Assembly: GCA_023433225.1 (NCBI GenBank)
Contig: JAEZDQ010000078.1
Span: 1 to 8,215, forward strand
DNA from: Bacteroidota bacterium
GTDB taxonomy: Bacteria; Bacteroidota; Bacteroidia; Flavobacteriales; Weeksellaceae
Length of the DNA: 8,215 nt
Reading direction: 5' to 3'
A program made the translations under genes and the position numbers. Below the pieces are notes generated by a model that was given only the letters and a program-made list of their open reading frames with translations, ran no database searches and had not been told where the DNA came from. The stretch's first letter is position 1. Every line of letters starts with the position of its first letter. This document shows, piece after piece, positions 1-6,863 of this stretch.

Positions 1-287
1 CCATTGTGATGTTGATTTTCTTCTTTACCGGTATCGGGAATGCGGCGACTTTCAAACAATATCCTGTTATATTTGCGGAATCACCCCGAAAAGCAGCCGG
101 CGTGATTGGTTGGACGGCTGCCATAGCCGCATTTGGTCCGTTTATGTTCAATATGCTCATTCCATATTCAAGGGCGATGTTTGGCGACGCTCGGATGTTC
201 TTTTGGTTTTTAGCGGTTTGTACGGTCTTTGCAACTTTTGTCAACTGGTATTTTTATACCCGTAAAGGATGTGAAAAGCCCAGTTGA
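1..287 (+). CDS. narK: NarK-type nitrate/nitrite MFS transporter, C-terminal fragment
   Basis: This is the 3' end of a major facilitator superfamily transporter. The reading frame is open to the left edge, so the gene starts outside the window and the GTG at position 6 is not a real start. The visible 94 residues hold two or three membrane segments. They include a stretch of the form GIGNAATFKQYPVIF followed by KAAGVIGWTAAIAAFGPF, which resembles the second nitrate-signature region of NarK/NasA proteins (a glycine- and asparagine-rich helix). Such proteins sit in the inner membrane and import nitrate or exchange it for nitrite. The next gene, an outer-membrane barrel, begins 20 bases downstream and is probably co-transcribed. 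The molybdate transporter further on fits a nitrate-assimilation locus. The family call is firm; whether it is an importer or an exchanger cannot be judged from this fragment. Confidence 0.8.
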   Translation, partial: IVMLIFFFTGIGNAATFKQYPVIFAESPRKAAGVIGWTAAIAAFGPFMFNMLIPYSRAMFGDARMFFWFLAVCTVFATFVNWYFYTRKGCEKPS

Positions 288-307
288 TTTAGCTAATTGG
301 AATCAGT

Positions 308-1590
308 ATGTTCAAAAAAATAATTACGTTAATTATTCTGCTATTTTCAATCTACCATTTGGATGCCCAAATGGATAGTTTGAAAATAAAGATAGACCTT
401 CGGACACGTGGGGAATTGGACAATGGCGTCAAGACTTTAATCCCGGAAAACAAATCACCCGAATTCATGGTTTCTTCACGGGCCCGTCTGGGAATTGAAT
501 ACAATTACGAAAAATTGCAAGTTTATTTGTCTGCGCAAGATGTGAGGGTTTGGGGAGAAACCGCTACCGCTACCGGAAAAAACCAGCATTTCACTTTGCA
601 CGAAGCATGGGCTAAATACCAGTTTTCTCCACGAATCGAAGCCAAACTCGGCCGACAAATTCTTTCTTATGATGACGACAGGCTTATCGGGGTTTTTGAC
701 TGGACGATGCATGGGAGGAGTTTCGATGCGGTGAAAGGGATTTTAAAATCAGCCCCCAATCAAAACTGGAAGCCGTCCTAACGTATAACAACGATGACAA
801 TGATGTCAACGACAGCCTGAATTATGAAATCTATGGCATTTGGGAAGCAGGAGAAATTACCAAATCCTTACAGGTTTTGCATTACAGTTATAACCATCCC
901 AATCAATTTCGTTTTTCGGCCATCGCGGTCAACAATGTTTTGCAAAATCCTTTTGGGACTCATTTTGATATACTTACGGTAGGTATGAACCTGAAGAAAT
1001 ATTTTGGTCATTATGTTTTTTTTGGTTCGGTTTATTACCAAACGGGAAAAAACACGGCGGCGCAAAGCAAATCTGCTTACCAATTTTCGCTCAATGCAGA
1101 TTTCATTTTGAGCCCTAAAATCAATTTGACGGCTGGGACGGAATGGCTCTCGGGGAAAAGTTTTGACACCCCCGAAGATGAAAACAAATCTTTCAGCCCA
1201 TTGTACGGGACTAACCATAATTTCAACGGATTTATGGATTATTTTTACGCCGGAAACCATTTCAATAGCTTCGGATTGAATGATTATTATATAAAAGGAA
1301 ATTTCAGGTTATCCGGGAATTCCCTTTTGACGGCCAATTTCCACTTGTTTACGTCAAACGGGAAACTCGGCGCCAATGCTGAAGGTGAAAATATATCTTC
1401 TTTTTTGGGAAATGAGCTGGACCTGGTTTTCCATCAAAAAGTCGGGAAATTAATCAGCTTCAATTTAGGCCATTCATTCCTGATTCCGAGTGATAGTATG
1501 AAGGTATTGAAAGAAGTGACTGCCCCCAAAGGGTTCCAAACCTGGACTTGGATTGGGTTCAAAGTCGCACCTGAATTCAACTTATATTAA
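308..1590 (+). pseudogene. Alginate-export-type outer-membrane porin, split by a frameshift near 740
   Basis: The protein starts with a Sec signal peptide (MFKKIITLIILLFSIYHLDAQ, cleavage probably after DAQ). It continues with alternating aromatic and polar strands typical of a beta-barrel and ends in an aromatic residue (Y), as outer-membrane porins do. The pattern LGRQILSYDDDRLIG followed by GRSFDAVK is characteristic of the alginate-export (PF13372-like) porins. The first frame runs 308-781 and stops at once after the break. The homologous continuation (LEAVLTYNNDDNDVNDS and onwards) lies in the -1 frame and runs to 1590. Adding one base in the GGG run at 737-739 restores a 427-residue protein, a normal porin length. 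A T-TTA-AAA slippery heptamer lies at 742-748, so -1 frameshifting is an alternative to a true mutation or a sequencing error. The gene follows narK by 20 bases with no promoter seen, so it is probably the outer-membrane partner for nitrate or nitrite uptake; that role is inferred from position only. Confidence 0.75.
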
Positions 1591-1600
1591 TTGCATGAGA

Positions 1601-1633
1601 TTGTATTATTAAGATATAAATGTCTTATATTTG
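1601..1633 (+). promoter_or_regulatory. Candidate Bacteroidota promoter of the Rrf2 regulator gene
   Basis: A TATATTTG box at 1626-1633 matches the Bacteroidota -7 consensus TAnnTTTG. A TTG at 1601-1603 lies 22 bases upstream, within the usual spacing for the -33 element. The ATG of the regulator follows 19 bases after the box. This is a motif match only; no transcript data support it. Confidence 0.5.
1611..1633 (+). promoter_or_regulatory. Dyad over the -7 box, candidate Rrf2 operator
   Basis: ATATAA (1614-1619) and TTATAT (1625-1630) form a perfect inverted repeat with a five-base spacer. AAGA (1611-1614) and TCTT (1623-1626) form a second, overlapping dyad. Together they cover the promoter box of the Rrf2 gene. 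Rrf2 proteins such as NsrR and IscR bind AT-rich dyads and often repress their own genes, so this is a plausible autoregulatory site. In such AT-rich DNA, short dyads also arise by chance. Confidence 0.35.
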
Positions 1634-1652
1634 AACTGATAGAACGAATACC

Positions 1653-2066
1653 ATGATTTTTTCTTATTCCTGCCAATACGCCATCAAATCCTGTATTTAT
1701 TTGGCCAATAAAAACGCGAAAGTCGGAGTCGGAGAAATCTCTGACTTTATAGGTTCCCCGATACCGTTTACCTCTAAAATCCTGCAAAAATTAGCCAAAG
1801 AAGGTGTCATTTCTTCTTCCAAGGGCAGGGCAGGAGGTTTCTATCTCAGTGAAGTCCAACAGAAATCCCTTTCGATCAAAGACATTTATCTGGTGATTGA
1901 TAATGGCCATATTTTAAATGCCTGCGCCTTGGGCATTTCAGAATGCAGTGACGTGAATCCTTGTCCGGTTCATTACCGTGTCGTAGAAATCAAAGAGACT
2001 TTGAATGAAATATTGACGCTCAAAATAAAAGACATCAAAGAGGACGGAAAAATCAGGTTTCATTAG
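1653..2066 (+). CDS. Rrf2-family transcriptional regulator with Fe-S cluster ligands
   Basis: This 137-residue protein has the normal Rrf2 length. Residues 1-65 form the winged helix-turn-helix: an N-terminal SCQYAIKSCIYLA helix, a recognition helix around PFTSKILQKLAKEGV, and a wing SSKGRAGGFYL. Cysteines 91, 98 and 104 and His107 (spacing C-x6-C-x5-C-x2-H) correspond closely to the cluster ligands of IscR (Cys92, Cys98, Cys104, His107) and resemble the cysteine triad of NsrR. The protein therefore probably carries a [2Fe-2S] or [4Fe-4S] cluster and responds to iron-sulfur status, NO or redox state. It stands alone between the porin and a large unknown gene. A promoter box and a dyad lie just upstream, which suggests self-regulation. 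Its wider targets may be the nitrate or molybdate genes beside it; that is inference. NsrR-like and IscR-like roles cannot be separated here. Confidence 0.85.
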   Translation: MIFSYSCQYAIKSCIYLANKNAKVGVGEISDFIGSPIPFTSKILQKLAKEGVISSSKGRAGGFYLSEVQQKSLSIKDIYLVIDNGHILNACALGISECSDVNPCPVHYRVVEIKETLNEILTLKIKDIKEDGKIRFH

Positions 2067-2129
2067 CGGTCTTCGGTTGGCTTCATTCTAATTAAAATGC
2101 TACATTAATCAAAATACTTTTTACAAATT

Positions 2130-3941
2130 ATGTTCAATAAACTTCCGGTTCATACTTTTCACATTCCGGTCATGGGGCTGGCATTCACCATCGACAGCCC
2201 GATTCGTGTCGCCCAATACGGGATTTCTTCGGCCATTTCAATCATTGATGATGACCTCATCGAGAAGATGAACCAATTCTACAGCAAAAAATTCAATTTT
2301 AATTACGAAGGAATTACGACTAATATGGAGGATTACCGCGCGAAACGGATTACCGCTTACCTCGATATGGTCAACCAAGTCGTTAACCGGAAATTCGAAT
2401 CGTTCAAACAGGATTTGTCCAAAAACAGAGAATTGCTCCGGAACTATGTGGCAATGCTTCCCAATCAATCCGATTTGAAAAGGGCTTTGCAACATCTTTT
2501 GGAAGAAAAGGGAAACCTCATGGAAGATGTGCGGAATGTACTCGAAAAACACCTTTCTCCCGGTTCCATTGATGTGAATATCATGACCAAAATCGACAAG
2601 GATAATTTCATCAAAAATGAACAGTTACCCGTGATTTACAACGACGCACACGCTTCACTCAGAGGGTTTGCCAACAGCCAACTCAGTTCTTCGGTAGTGC
2701 TTTCGGCAGGAATGAACCCCAGGCTTTACAGTTATTTCGAAAGTTTTGGTGATTTTTATCCGGATGAAAAAGGACGTTTGAAGAAAAAAATCATTTTAAA
2801 AGTAAGCGATTACCGTTCGGCATTGATTCAAGGGAACTTCTTGGCCAAGAAAGGCCTATGGGTTTCCGAATACAGAATAGAGTCCGGACTGAACTGCGGC
2901 GGCCATGCTTTTGCAACCAACGGATTTCTTTTAGGCCCCATCCTCGAAGAGTTCAAGCAGAAGAAAAACGAACTTGCCGATGCGGCATTCGAACTATATA
3001 CCCATGCGCTGAAACAGAAGGAGATTAAATGCCCTTCTCAACCTTTGGAAACCAAAATAACCGTTCAGGGTGGTGTAGGAACGGCAGAAGAGCATGCTTT
3101 CTTATTGGAAAACTACCATTTGGACAGCGTAGGCTGGGGTTCCCCGTTTTTATTGGTTCCCGAAGCGACTTCGGTGGACGATGAAACCCGGGAATTATTG
3201 GCCCGTTCAAGGGAAGAGGATTTTTACCTGAGTAAGATTTCACCTTTGGGCGTTCCTTTCAACACGCTGAAAGGGACTTCAAACGAAGCCTTCAAACAGA
3301 AACGGATTTCAGACGGGAAGTCGGGGAGCTCTTGCCCGAAGAAATTTCTCGCATTGAGCAAAGAGTTTTCACCCCAAGGCATTTGTACCGCTTCCAAAAA
3401 ATACCAAGACATCAAATTGGCTGCGGTGGAGGCTGAAAAGGAAGTATTGAGCGGAAAAGATTTCCTGACCAAGAAAAGGGAAATCACCGAAAAAGCTTGT
3501 CTTTGCGTTGGATTAGCCAACTCCGCCCTCATCGAAAACGAAATTCCTTTAAAAGGCGAAAAGCAAGGCGTCGTCATTTGCCCCGGGCCCAATCTGGCTT
3601 ATTTTGACAAAGTGGTTTCATTGGCTGACATGGTAAAACATATCTATGGCAATGCCAATGTCGTACAAGCTGAAAACCGCCCCCATTTCTTTATCAAAGA
3701 ACTGAAAATGTACGTGGATTACCTCCAAAATGAATTGGCGGAATTTTCTTCCAACTTCACCGTACCCCAAATCAAAAAATGGCAGAGTTTCAAAGAAAAC
3801 CTTTTGGAAGGGATTGCTTATTATGAAAACCTATTTTCCGAAATCGCTTTTTTCACTAAGGATATGGCGACCATACGGCAAGAATTGACGAGGTTTAAGG
3901 AAAACATCATTGGCATCCGGATTCCCGAGATAAAAGCTTGA
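2130..3941 (+). CDS. Conserved-looking 603-residue protein of unknown function, possible TIM-barrel enzyme with cysteine-rich C-terminal half
   Basis: I do not recognise a named family. The protein is cytosolic: it has no signal peptide or membrane segment. The N-terminus (FHIPVMGLAFTIDSPIRVAQY, residues 10-30) looks like a first strand and loop of a beta/alpha barrel. Later glycine-rich strand ends, NCGGHAF (255-261), ITVQGGVGTAEEHAF (310-324) and DSVGWGSPFLL (332-342), resemble phosphate- or flavin-binding loops of TIM-barrel oxidoreductases such as nitronate monooxygenase or the FMN domain of glutamate synthase. This likeness is by eye only. Residues 70-145 are helical and charged. The seven cysteines are at 256, 301, 402, 419, 457, 459 and 484. 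The set SCPKK, GICTAS and KACLCVG (402, 419, 457, 459) could bind a metal or an Fe-S cluster. The gene lies 63 bases after the Rrf2 regulator and just before modA, which suggests a role tied to nitrate, molybdenum or redox metabolism. Confidence 0.75.
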   Translation: MFNKLPVHTFHIPVMGLAFTIDSPIRVAQYGISSAISIIDDDLIEKMNQFYSKKFNFNYEGITTNMEDYRAKRITAYLDMVNQVVNRKFESFKQDLSKNRELLRNYVAMLPNQSDLKRALQHLLEEKGNLMEDVRNVLEKHLSPGSIDVNIMTKIDKDNFIKNEQLPVIYNDAHASLRGFANSQLSSSVVLSAGMNPRLYSYFESFGDFYPDEKGRLKKKIILKVSDYRSALIQGNFLAKKGLWVSEYRIESGLNCGGHAFATNGFLLGPILEEFKQKKNELADAAFELYTHALKQKEIKCPSQPLETKITVQGGVGTAEEHAFLLENYHLDSVGWGSPFLLVPEATSVDDETRELLARSREEDFYLSKISPLGVPFNTLKGTSNEAFKQKRISDGKSGSSCPKKFLALSKEFSPQGICTASKKYQDIKLAAVEAEKEVLSGKDFLTKKREITEKACLCVGLANSALIENEIPLKGEKQGVVICPGPNLAYFDKVVSLADMVKHIYGNANVVQAENRPHFFIKELKMYVDYLQNELAEFSSNFTVPQIKKWQSFKENLLEGIAYYENLFSEIAFFTKDMATIRQELTRFKENIIGIRIPEIKA

Positions 3942-4003
3942 TTCTTTTTAGAATTTTGGCGGTGAAATTGAAAAGGTCAAAGGTTTCTATTAAATTGGCT
4001 TCG

Positions 4004-4789
4004 ATGAAAATAAATATGGGTTTTAAATGGTTATTGATGATAGCTTTATTAATTGGTGCATCTAATTGTAAACCCAAACAAAACCGGGGAATTCTTTCTG
4101 AACAAACCCACATCTCGGTTGCAGCGGCGGCCAATCTCCGTGATGTTCTGGAAGATTTGAAACAAACTTATCTACGCGAAAACCCCGGCAGGAATCTGTC
4201 CCTGACTTTTGGGTCTTCTGGAATGCTGAGCCAACAGATTATCCACGGAGCACCGTTCGATGTGTTTCTTTCGGCCGATACCCTTTTTCCACAAAAACTG
4301 CAACAAGCCGGAAAAACCATTAGTTCCAATACCGTTTACGCTTATGGCAAAATCGTTATGTGGAGTGGGAGGTTTGATGTTTCTCGGGGATTGGATTTGG
4401 TCTTGGACGAGAAAGTAAAAAAAATTGCAATTGCCAATCCGGATTTAGCTCCTTATGGGAAAGTCGCCGTTGAAACCTTGAAACAATCCCATCTTTTCTC
4501 TCGGATTGAATCTAAAATTGTATGGGCGGAAAACGTCAATCAGGCAGCACAATTTGCTTCTACCGGCGGAGCGGATTTAGGATTTATTTCGCTTTCCGGC
4601 GCATTGAGCGGCGAAATGGCAAAACGTGGGAGTTATTATGAACTCAGGGGTGATGAAAGCCCCGGAATTCCGCAAAGTGGAGTTTTAATCAAAGGCAAGA
4701 ACGAAGCAGCCGCCCGTCATTTTATGGCGTTTATTACCGGACAGGACATGGCAGGAATCTGGAAAAAACACGGTTATGCAGTCGAATAA
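4004..4789 (+). CDS. modA: Molybdate ABC transporter, substrate-binding protein ModA
   Basis: The protein binds molybdate (or tungstate) outside the inner membrane and delivers it to ModBC. Family motifs appear in order: ISVAAAANLRDVLEDLK (near residues 37-53), FGSSGMLSQQI with HGAPFDVFLSAD (near 69-92), IAIANPDLAPYG (near 141-152), WAENVNQAAQFASTGGADLGF, and a C-terminal GIPQSGVLIKG. The frame is open back to a TTG at 3938, which would overlap the preceding gene. I prefer ATG 4004, because it puts a proper signal sequence at the start (MKINMGFKWLLMIALLIGAS). ATG 4016 is an equally possible start. Cys22 follows ASN, so this may be a lipoprotein as is usual for binding proteins without an open periplasmic pool, but Asn at -1 is not the best lipobox. 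The length of about 261 residues is normal. The gene starts 62 bases after the unknown gene and heads modABC. Confidence 0.93.
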   Translation: MKINMGFKWLLMIALLIGASNCKPKQNRGILSEQTHISVAAAANLRDVLEDLKQTYLRENPGRNLSLTFGSSGMLSQQIIHGAPFDVFLSADTLFPQKLQQAGKTISSNTVYAYGKIVMWSGRFDVSRGLDLVLDEKVKKIAIANPDLAPYGKVAVETLKQSHLFSRIESKIVWAENVNQAAQFASTGGADLGFISLSGALSGEMAKRGSYYELRGDESPGIPQSGVLIKGKNEAAARHFMAFITGQDMAGIWKKHGYAVE

Positions 4790-4799
4790 AGGAGGTGAT
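4789..4799 (+). promoter_or_regulatory. Near-perfect Shine-Dalgarno sequence for modB
   Basis: AAGGAGGTGAT starts at the last base of the modA stop codon. It is complementary over 11 bases to the classical 3' end of 16S rRNA. It supports GTG 4802 as the modB start, since AGGAGG ends six bases before it; ATG 4811 would be too far away. No other gene in the window has a comparable site, as expected for Bacteroidota, so its presence here is unusual. Confidence 0.75.
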
Positions 4800-4801
4800 A
4801 T

Positions 4802-5491
4802 GTGACGAATATGGACAAGGATTTTATTTATACGATGTTGTTGACCGGAAAGTTGGCACTTTTCACTACGGCTATTCTCATCGCTATTGGACTTCCAGTT
4901 GCTTATTGGCTCGCATATTCCAAATGCCGCATCAAGGTATTGGCCGAAACACTCATTGCGATGCCTTTGGTTTTACCGCCTACGGTGATGGGTTATTATT
5001 TATTGATTGCTTTCAGCCCCGAAAACGGAATCGGACATTTTTTTCAGGAATACTTGGGCACCCGTCTGGCATTTTCGTTCAATGGGATTCTCATCGCGAG
5101 TTTGATTGCCAATTTACCTTTTATGATTCAACCTTTGCAGAACGGTTTCCAATCATTGCCCGATGAGTTCCGCAAAGCTTCCTATACCATGGGCAAATCC
5201 AAATTAACCACATTTATGAAGGTTTTATTGCCCAATATCAAATCCTCGCTCATTACGGGTGTTGCATTGACTTTTGCGCATTGCATCGGCGAATTTGGGA
5301 TTGTCATCATGGTCGGCGGAAACATTCCCGACGAAACGCGGATTGCTTCCATTGCCATTTATGACCAAGTCCAGGCATTGAATTTCGAAGTGGCCAACCG
5401 CTACGCATTCGCCCTCTTTATCATTTCATTCCTCATTTTACTCTTGATATTCAGCGTAAACCGGAAGTTCAAATTTGTGCTGTACAGATGA
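4802..5491 (+). CDS. modB: Molybdate ABC transporter permease ModB
   Basis: This is the inner-membrane channel of the molybdate importer. At 229 residues it has the usual ModB length. Five hydrophobic segments can be seen, roughly at 14-36, 48-70, 94-112, 148-172 and 202-218. The ModB hallmark PLVLPPTVMGYYLL is at 55-68. The coupling loop that contacts the ATPase (EAA-type: DEFRKASYTMG, then VLLPN) is at about 121-145. The GTG start is chosen from the strong Shine-Dalgarno sequence upstream; Met4 at 4811 is an alternative. The gap after modA is 12 bases, and the stop codon overlaps the modC start in an ATGA arrangement, so the genes are translationally coupled in one operon. Confidence 0.95.
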   Translation: MTNMDKDFIYTMLLTGKLALFTTAILIAIGLPVAYWLAYSKCRIKVLAETLIAMPLVLPPTVMGYYLLIAFSPENGIGHFFQEYLGTRLAFSFNGILIASLIANLPFMIQPLQNGFQSLPDEFRKASYTMGKSKLTTFMKVLLPNIKSSLITGVALTFAHCIGEFGIVIMVGGNIPDETRIASIAIYDQVQALNFEVANRYAFALFIISFLILLLIFSVNRKFKFVLYR

Positions 5492-6123
5492 TAGATATCA
5501 GAATCAAACACCGCATTTTTGGCCCACAAGGACTACGTCCCTTGGAAGTTGAATACCAAGTGAAGGAAGGCAGCGTGGTGCATCTGACAGGAAAATCCGG
5601 AATCGGTAAAACAACATTCTTTCATGCGGTCGCTGGTTTGTTGAAACCGGACGATGGTTTCATCCAAAAAGGGAACAAGGTATTTCTGGATACTGCAAAC
5701 AATTTGTTTTTGACCCCTCAGGAAAGGAATCTGGCTTTGATGTTTCAGCAATATGCTTTGTTTCCGAATATGACATTGAAACAGAATGTGGCGTTTGCGC
5801 AAAAGACCAAAAGCAAGGCGGAAGTCAATGCGCTTTTGGAAGCATTTGGGTTGAGTGGTTTGGAGAATCGCTATCCTTCCGAATTATCGGGCGGTCAACA
5901 ACAGCGTACCGCCTTGGCGCGCGCTTTGGCACAGAAAGCGGACATTTTGATGCTGGACGAACCTTTTTCGGCGGTTGATGAAGCCATGCACCCCATGATG
6001 ACCCAAGAAATTCTGAAGTTCAGGGAAGAAACCGGAGCCACTGTTTTCATCATCAGCCATTATGCGAATGGGTTGGAAAATTGGGTGACCGATAATTTAC
6101 ACCTCCCTGATTTGTCCGAATAA
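5488..6123 (+). CDS. modC: Molybdate ABC transporter ATP-binding protein ModC, short form
   Basis: This ATPase powers molybdate import. All ABC motifs are present: Walker A GKSGIGKTT (35-43), Q-loop QQYALFP (87-93), signature LSGGQQQR (133-140), Walker B ILMLDEP (153-159), D-loop SAVD (161-164) and H-loop His191. The protein is 211 residues long and ends soon after the H-loop. E. coli ModC has about 350 residues because of a C-terminal TOBE/Mop domain that binds molybdate and tunes transport. That domain is absent here, and no continuation is visible downstream in any plus-strand frame. The start overlaps the modB stop by four bases. The neighbours fix the substrate as molybdate; taken alone the ATPase could not be told from other anion importers. 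Confidence 0.92.
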   Translation: MIDIRIKHRIFGPQGLRPLEVEYQVKEGSVVHLTGKSGIGKTTFFHAVAGLLKPDDGFIQKGNKVFLDTANNLFLTPQERNLALMFQQYALFPNMTLKQNVAFAQKTKSKAEVNALLEAFGLSGLENRYPSELSGGQQQRTALARALAQKADILMLDEPFSAVDEAMHPMMTQEILKFREETGATVFIISHYANGLENWVTDNLHLPDLSE

Positions 6124-6207
6124 CCAATCCGTTCCGCCACTCTCCCAAAGTAATTGATTCAATTTGAACGTCCGTTTGTGATTCGGCTTTAAAAAAATGG
6201 CATGAAA

Positions 6208-6215
6208 TATGTTTG
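6208..6215 (+). promoter_or_regulatory. Candidate -7 promoter box for the ferritin-like gene
   Basis: TATGTTTG matches the Bacteroidota TAnnTTTG consensus and lies about 60 bases before the ATG at 6277. No convincing -33 element stands at the usual distance. A 13-base palindrome, AATTGATTCAATT, lies upstream at 6152-6164. The 153-base gap holds nothing else that I can support, and no terminator for modC is visible. Confidence 0.4.
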
Positions 6216-6276
6216 TAAATCGAAAGTTTATCGAAGAAGGGAAAATTCATAAACCGGAAATTTTAAACTATATATT

Positions 6277-6810
6277 ATGGCAACTAAACAAACTACAAAA
6301 GGAAAAGTGGCGCCTAAAAAGGACGCTGCGGAACATTTAACAGACTTTATGCTGGACGGCTTAAAGGATATTTATTGGGCAGAAAAAGCATTGGTCAAAA
6401 ACCTGCCCGTCATGAAAAAGAATGCGACTTCAACCAAATTGAAAGCCGCTATTGAAAAGCATTTGGAAGAAACCAAAGGTCAAGTGAAAAAGGTGGAGGA
6501 AGTTTTCAAGGCTTTGGGTGAAAAAGCAACGGCCGAAAAATGCGATGCCATGGAGGGATTGTTGGAAGAAGCAGAGGGAATCATGGAAGAAACCGAGCCC
6601 GGAGCCGTTCGGGATGCCGCCATCATCGCTGCTGCGCAAAAAGTAGAGCATTATGAAATAGCGTCTTACGGAACCCTTGTTGCTTATGCGAAACTGCTCA
6701 AAGAAAAAGAAGCCCAGACTTTACTGGAGGATATACTCAAGGAAGAAAAGGCTTGTGACAAAGACCTGACGAAATTAGCTGTTTCTGAAATCAACTTGAA
6801 AGCCAAATAA
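6277..6810 (+). CDS. DUF892 ferritin-like protein of the YciE/YciF family
   Basis: This 177-residue, all-helical protein has the pattern of the DUF892 (YciE/YciF) branch of the ferritin-like superfamily. Four helices carry likely metal ligands: DIYWAEK (Glu36), HLEETKGQ (His62, Glu65), KVEHYEIASYGT (Glu124, His125, Glu127) and LKEEKACDKDL (Glu156, Glu157). The lysine-rich first 16 residues (MATKQTTKGKVAPKKD) form a disordered tail before the domain. Members of this family are induced in stationary phase or under osmotic or oxidative stress in enterobacteria; their chemistry is not established. The gene appears to be its own transcription unit, with a candidate promoter box upstream and a strong terminator after the stop. 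A link to the molybdate operon before it is not evident. Confidence 0.88.
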   Translation: MATKQTTKGKVAPKKDAAEHLTDFMLDGLKDIYWAEKALVKNLPVMKKNATSTKLKAAIEKHLEETKGQVKKVEEVFKALGEKATAEKCDAMEGLLEEAEGIMEETEPGAVRDAAIIAAAQKVEHYEIASYGTLVAYAKLLKEKEAQTLLEDILKEEKACDKDLTKLAVSEINLKAK

Positions 6811-6834
6811 AGGTTTTACATATGGATTATCAAG

Positions 6835-6863
6835 AAGCCTGAATTTAATATTCAGGCTTTTTT
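6835..6863 (+). terminator. Rho-independent terminator of the ferritin-like gene
   Basis: AAGCCTGAAT (6835-6844) and ATTCAGGCTT (6850-6859) form a perfect 10-bp stem with a five-base loop. It is followed by a T run (six T counting the stem end) and lies 24 bases after the stop codon. A-rich bases before the stem are few, so the stem is probably directional for the plus strand. Confidence 0.85.

Noticed and set aside
868..1260. Long minus-strand open frame opposite the porin
   Set aside because: It is a shadow of the porin coding sequence with no family pattern. The same holds for the minus-strand frames opposite the 603-residue gene, modA, modC and the ferritin-like gene.
2067..2129. Promoter for the 603-residue gene at TACTTTTT (2115-2122)
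   Set aside because: It misses the final G of the consensus and lies only seven bases before the start codon. Readthrough from the Rrf2 gene is at least as likely.
3938..4003. N-terminal extension of ModA from a TTG codon overlapping the previous gene
   Set aside because: It would place about 22 charged residues before a clear signal peptide. ATG 4004 or 4016 gives a proper export signal.
4795..5166. Open frame overlapping modB in another plus-strand frame
   Set aside because: It lies wholly inside or over modB, has no recognisable protein pattern, and the modB frame carries all the family motifs.
6152..6164. Palindrome AATTGATTCAATT upstream of the ferritin-like gene, as a terminator or operator
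   Set aside because: A loop of one base cannot form a hairpin, no T run follows, and a short AT-rich dyad is easily due to chance. No operator family was recognised.
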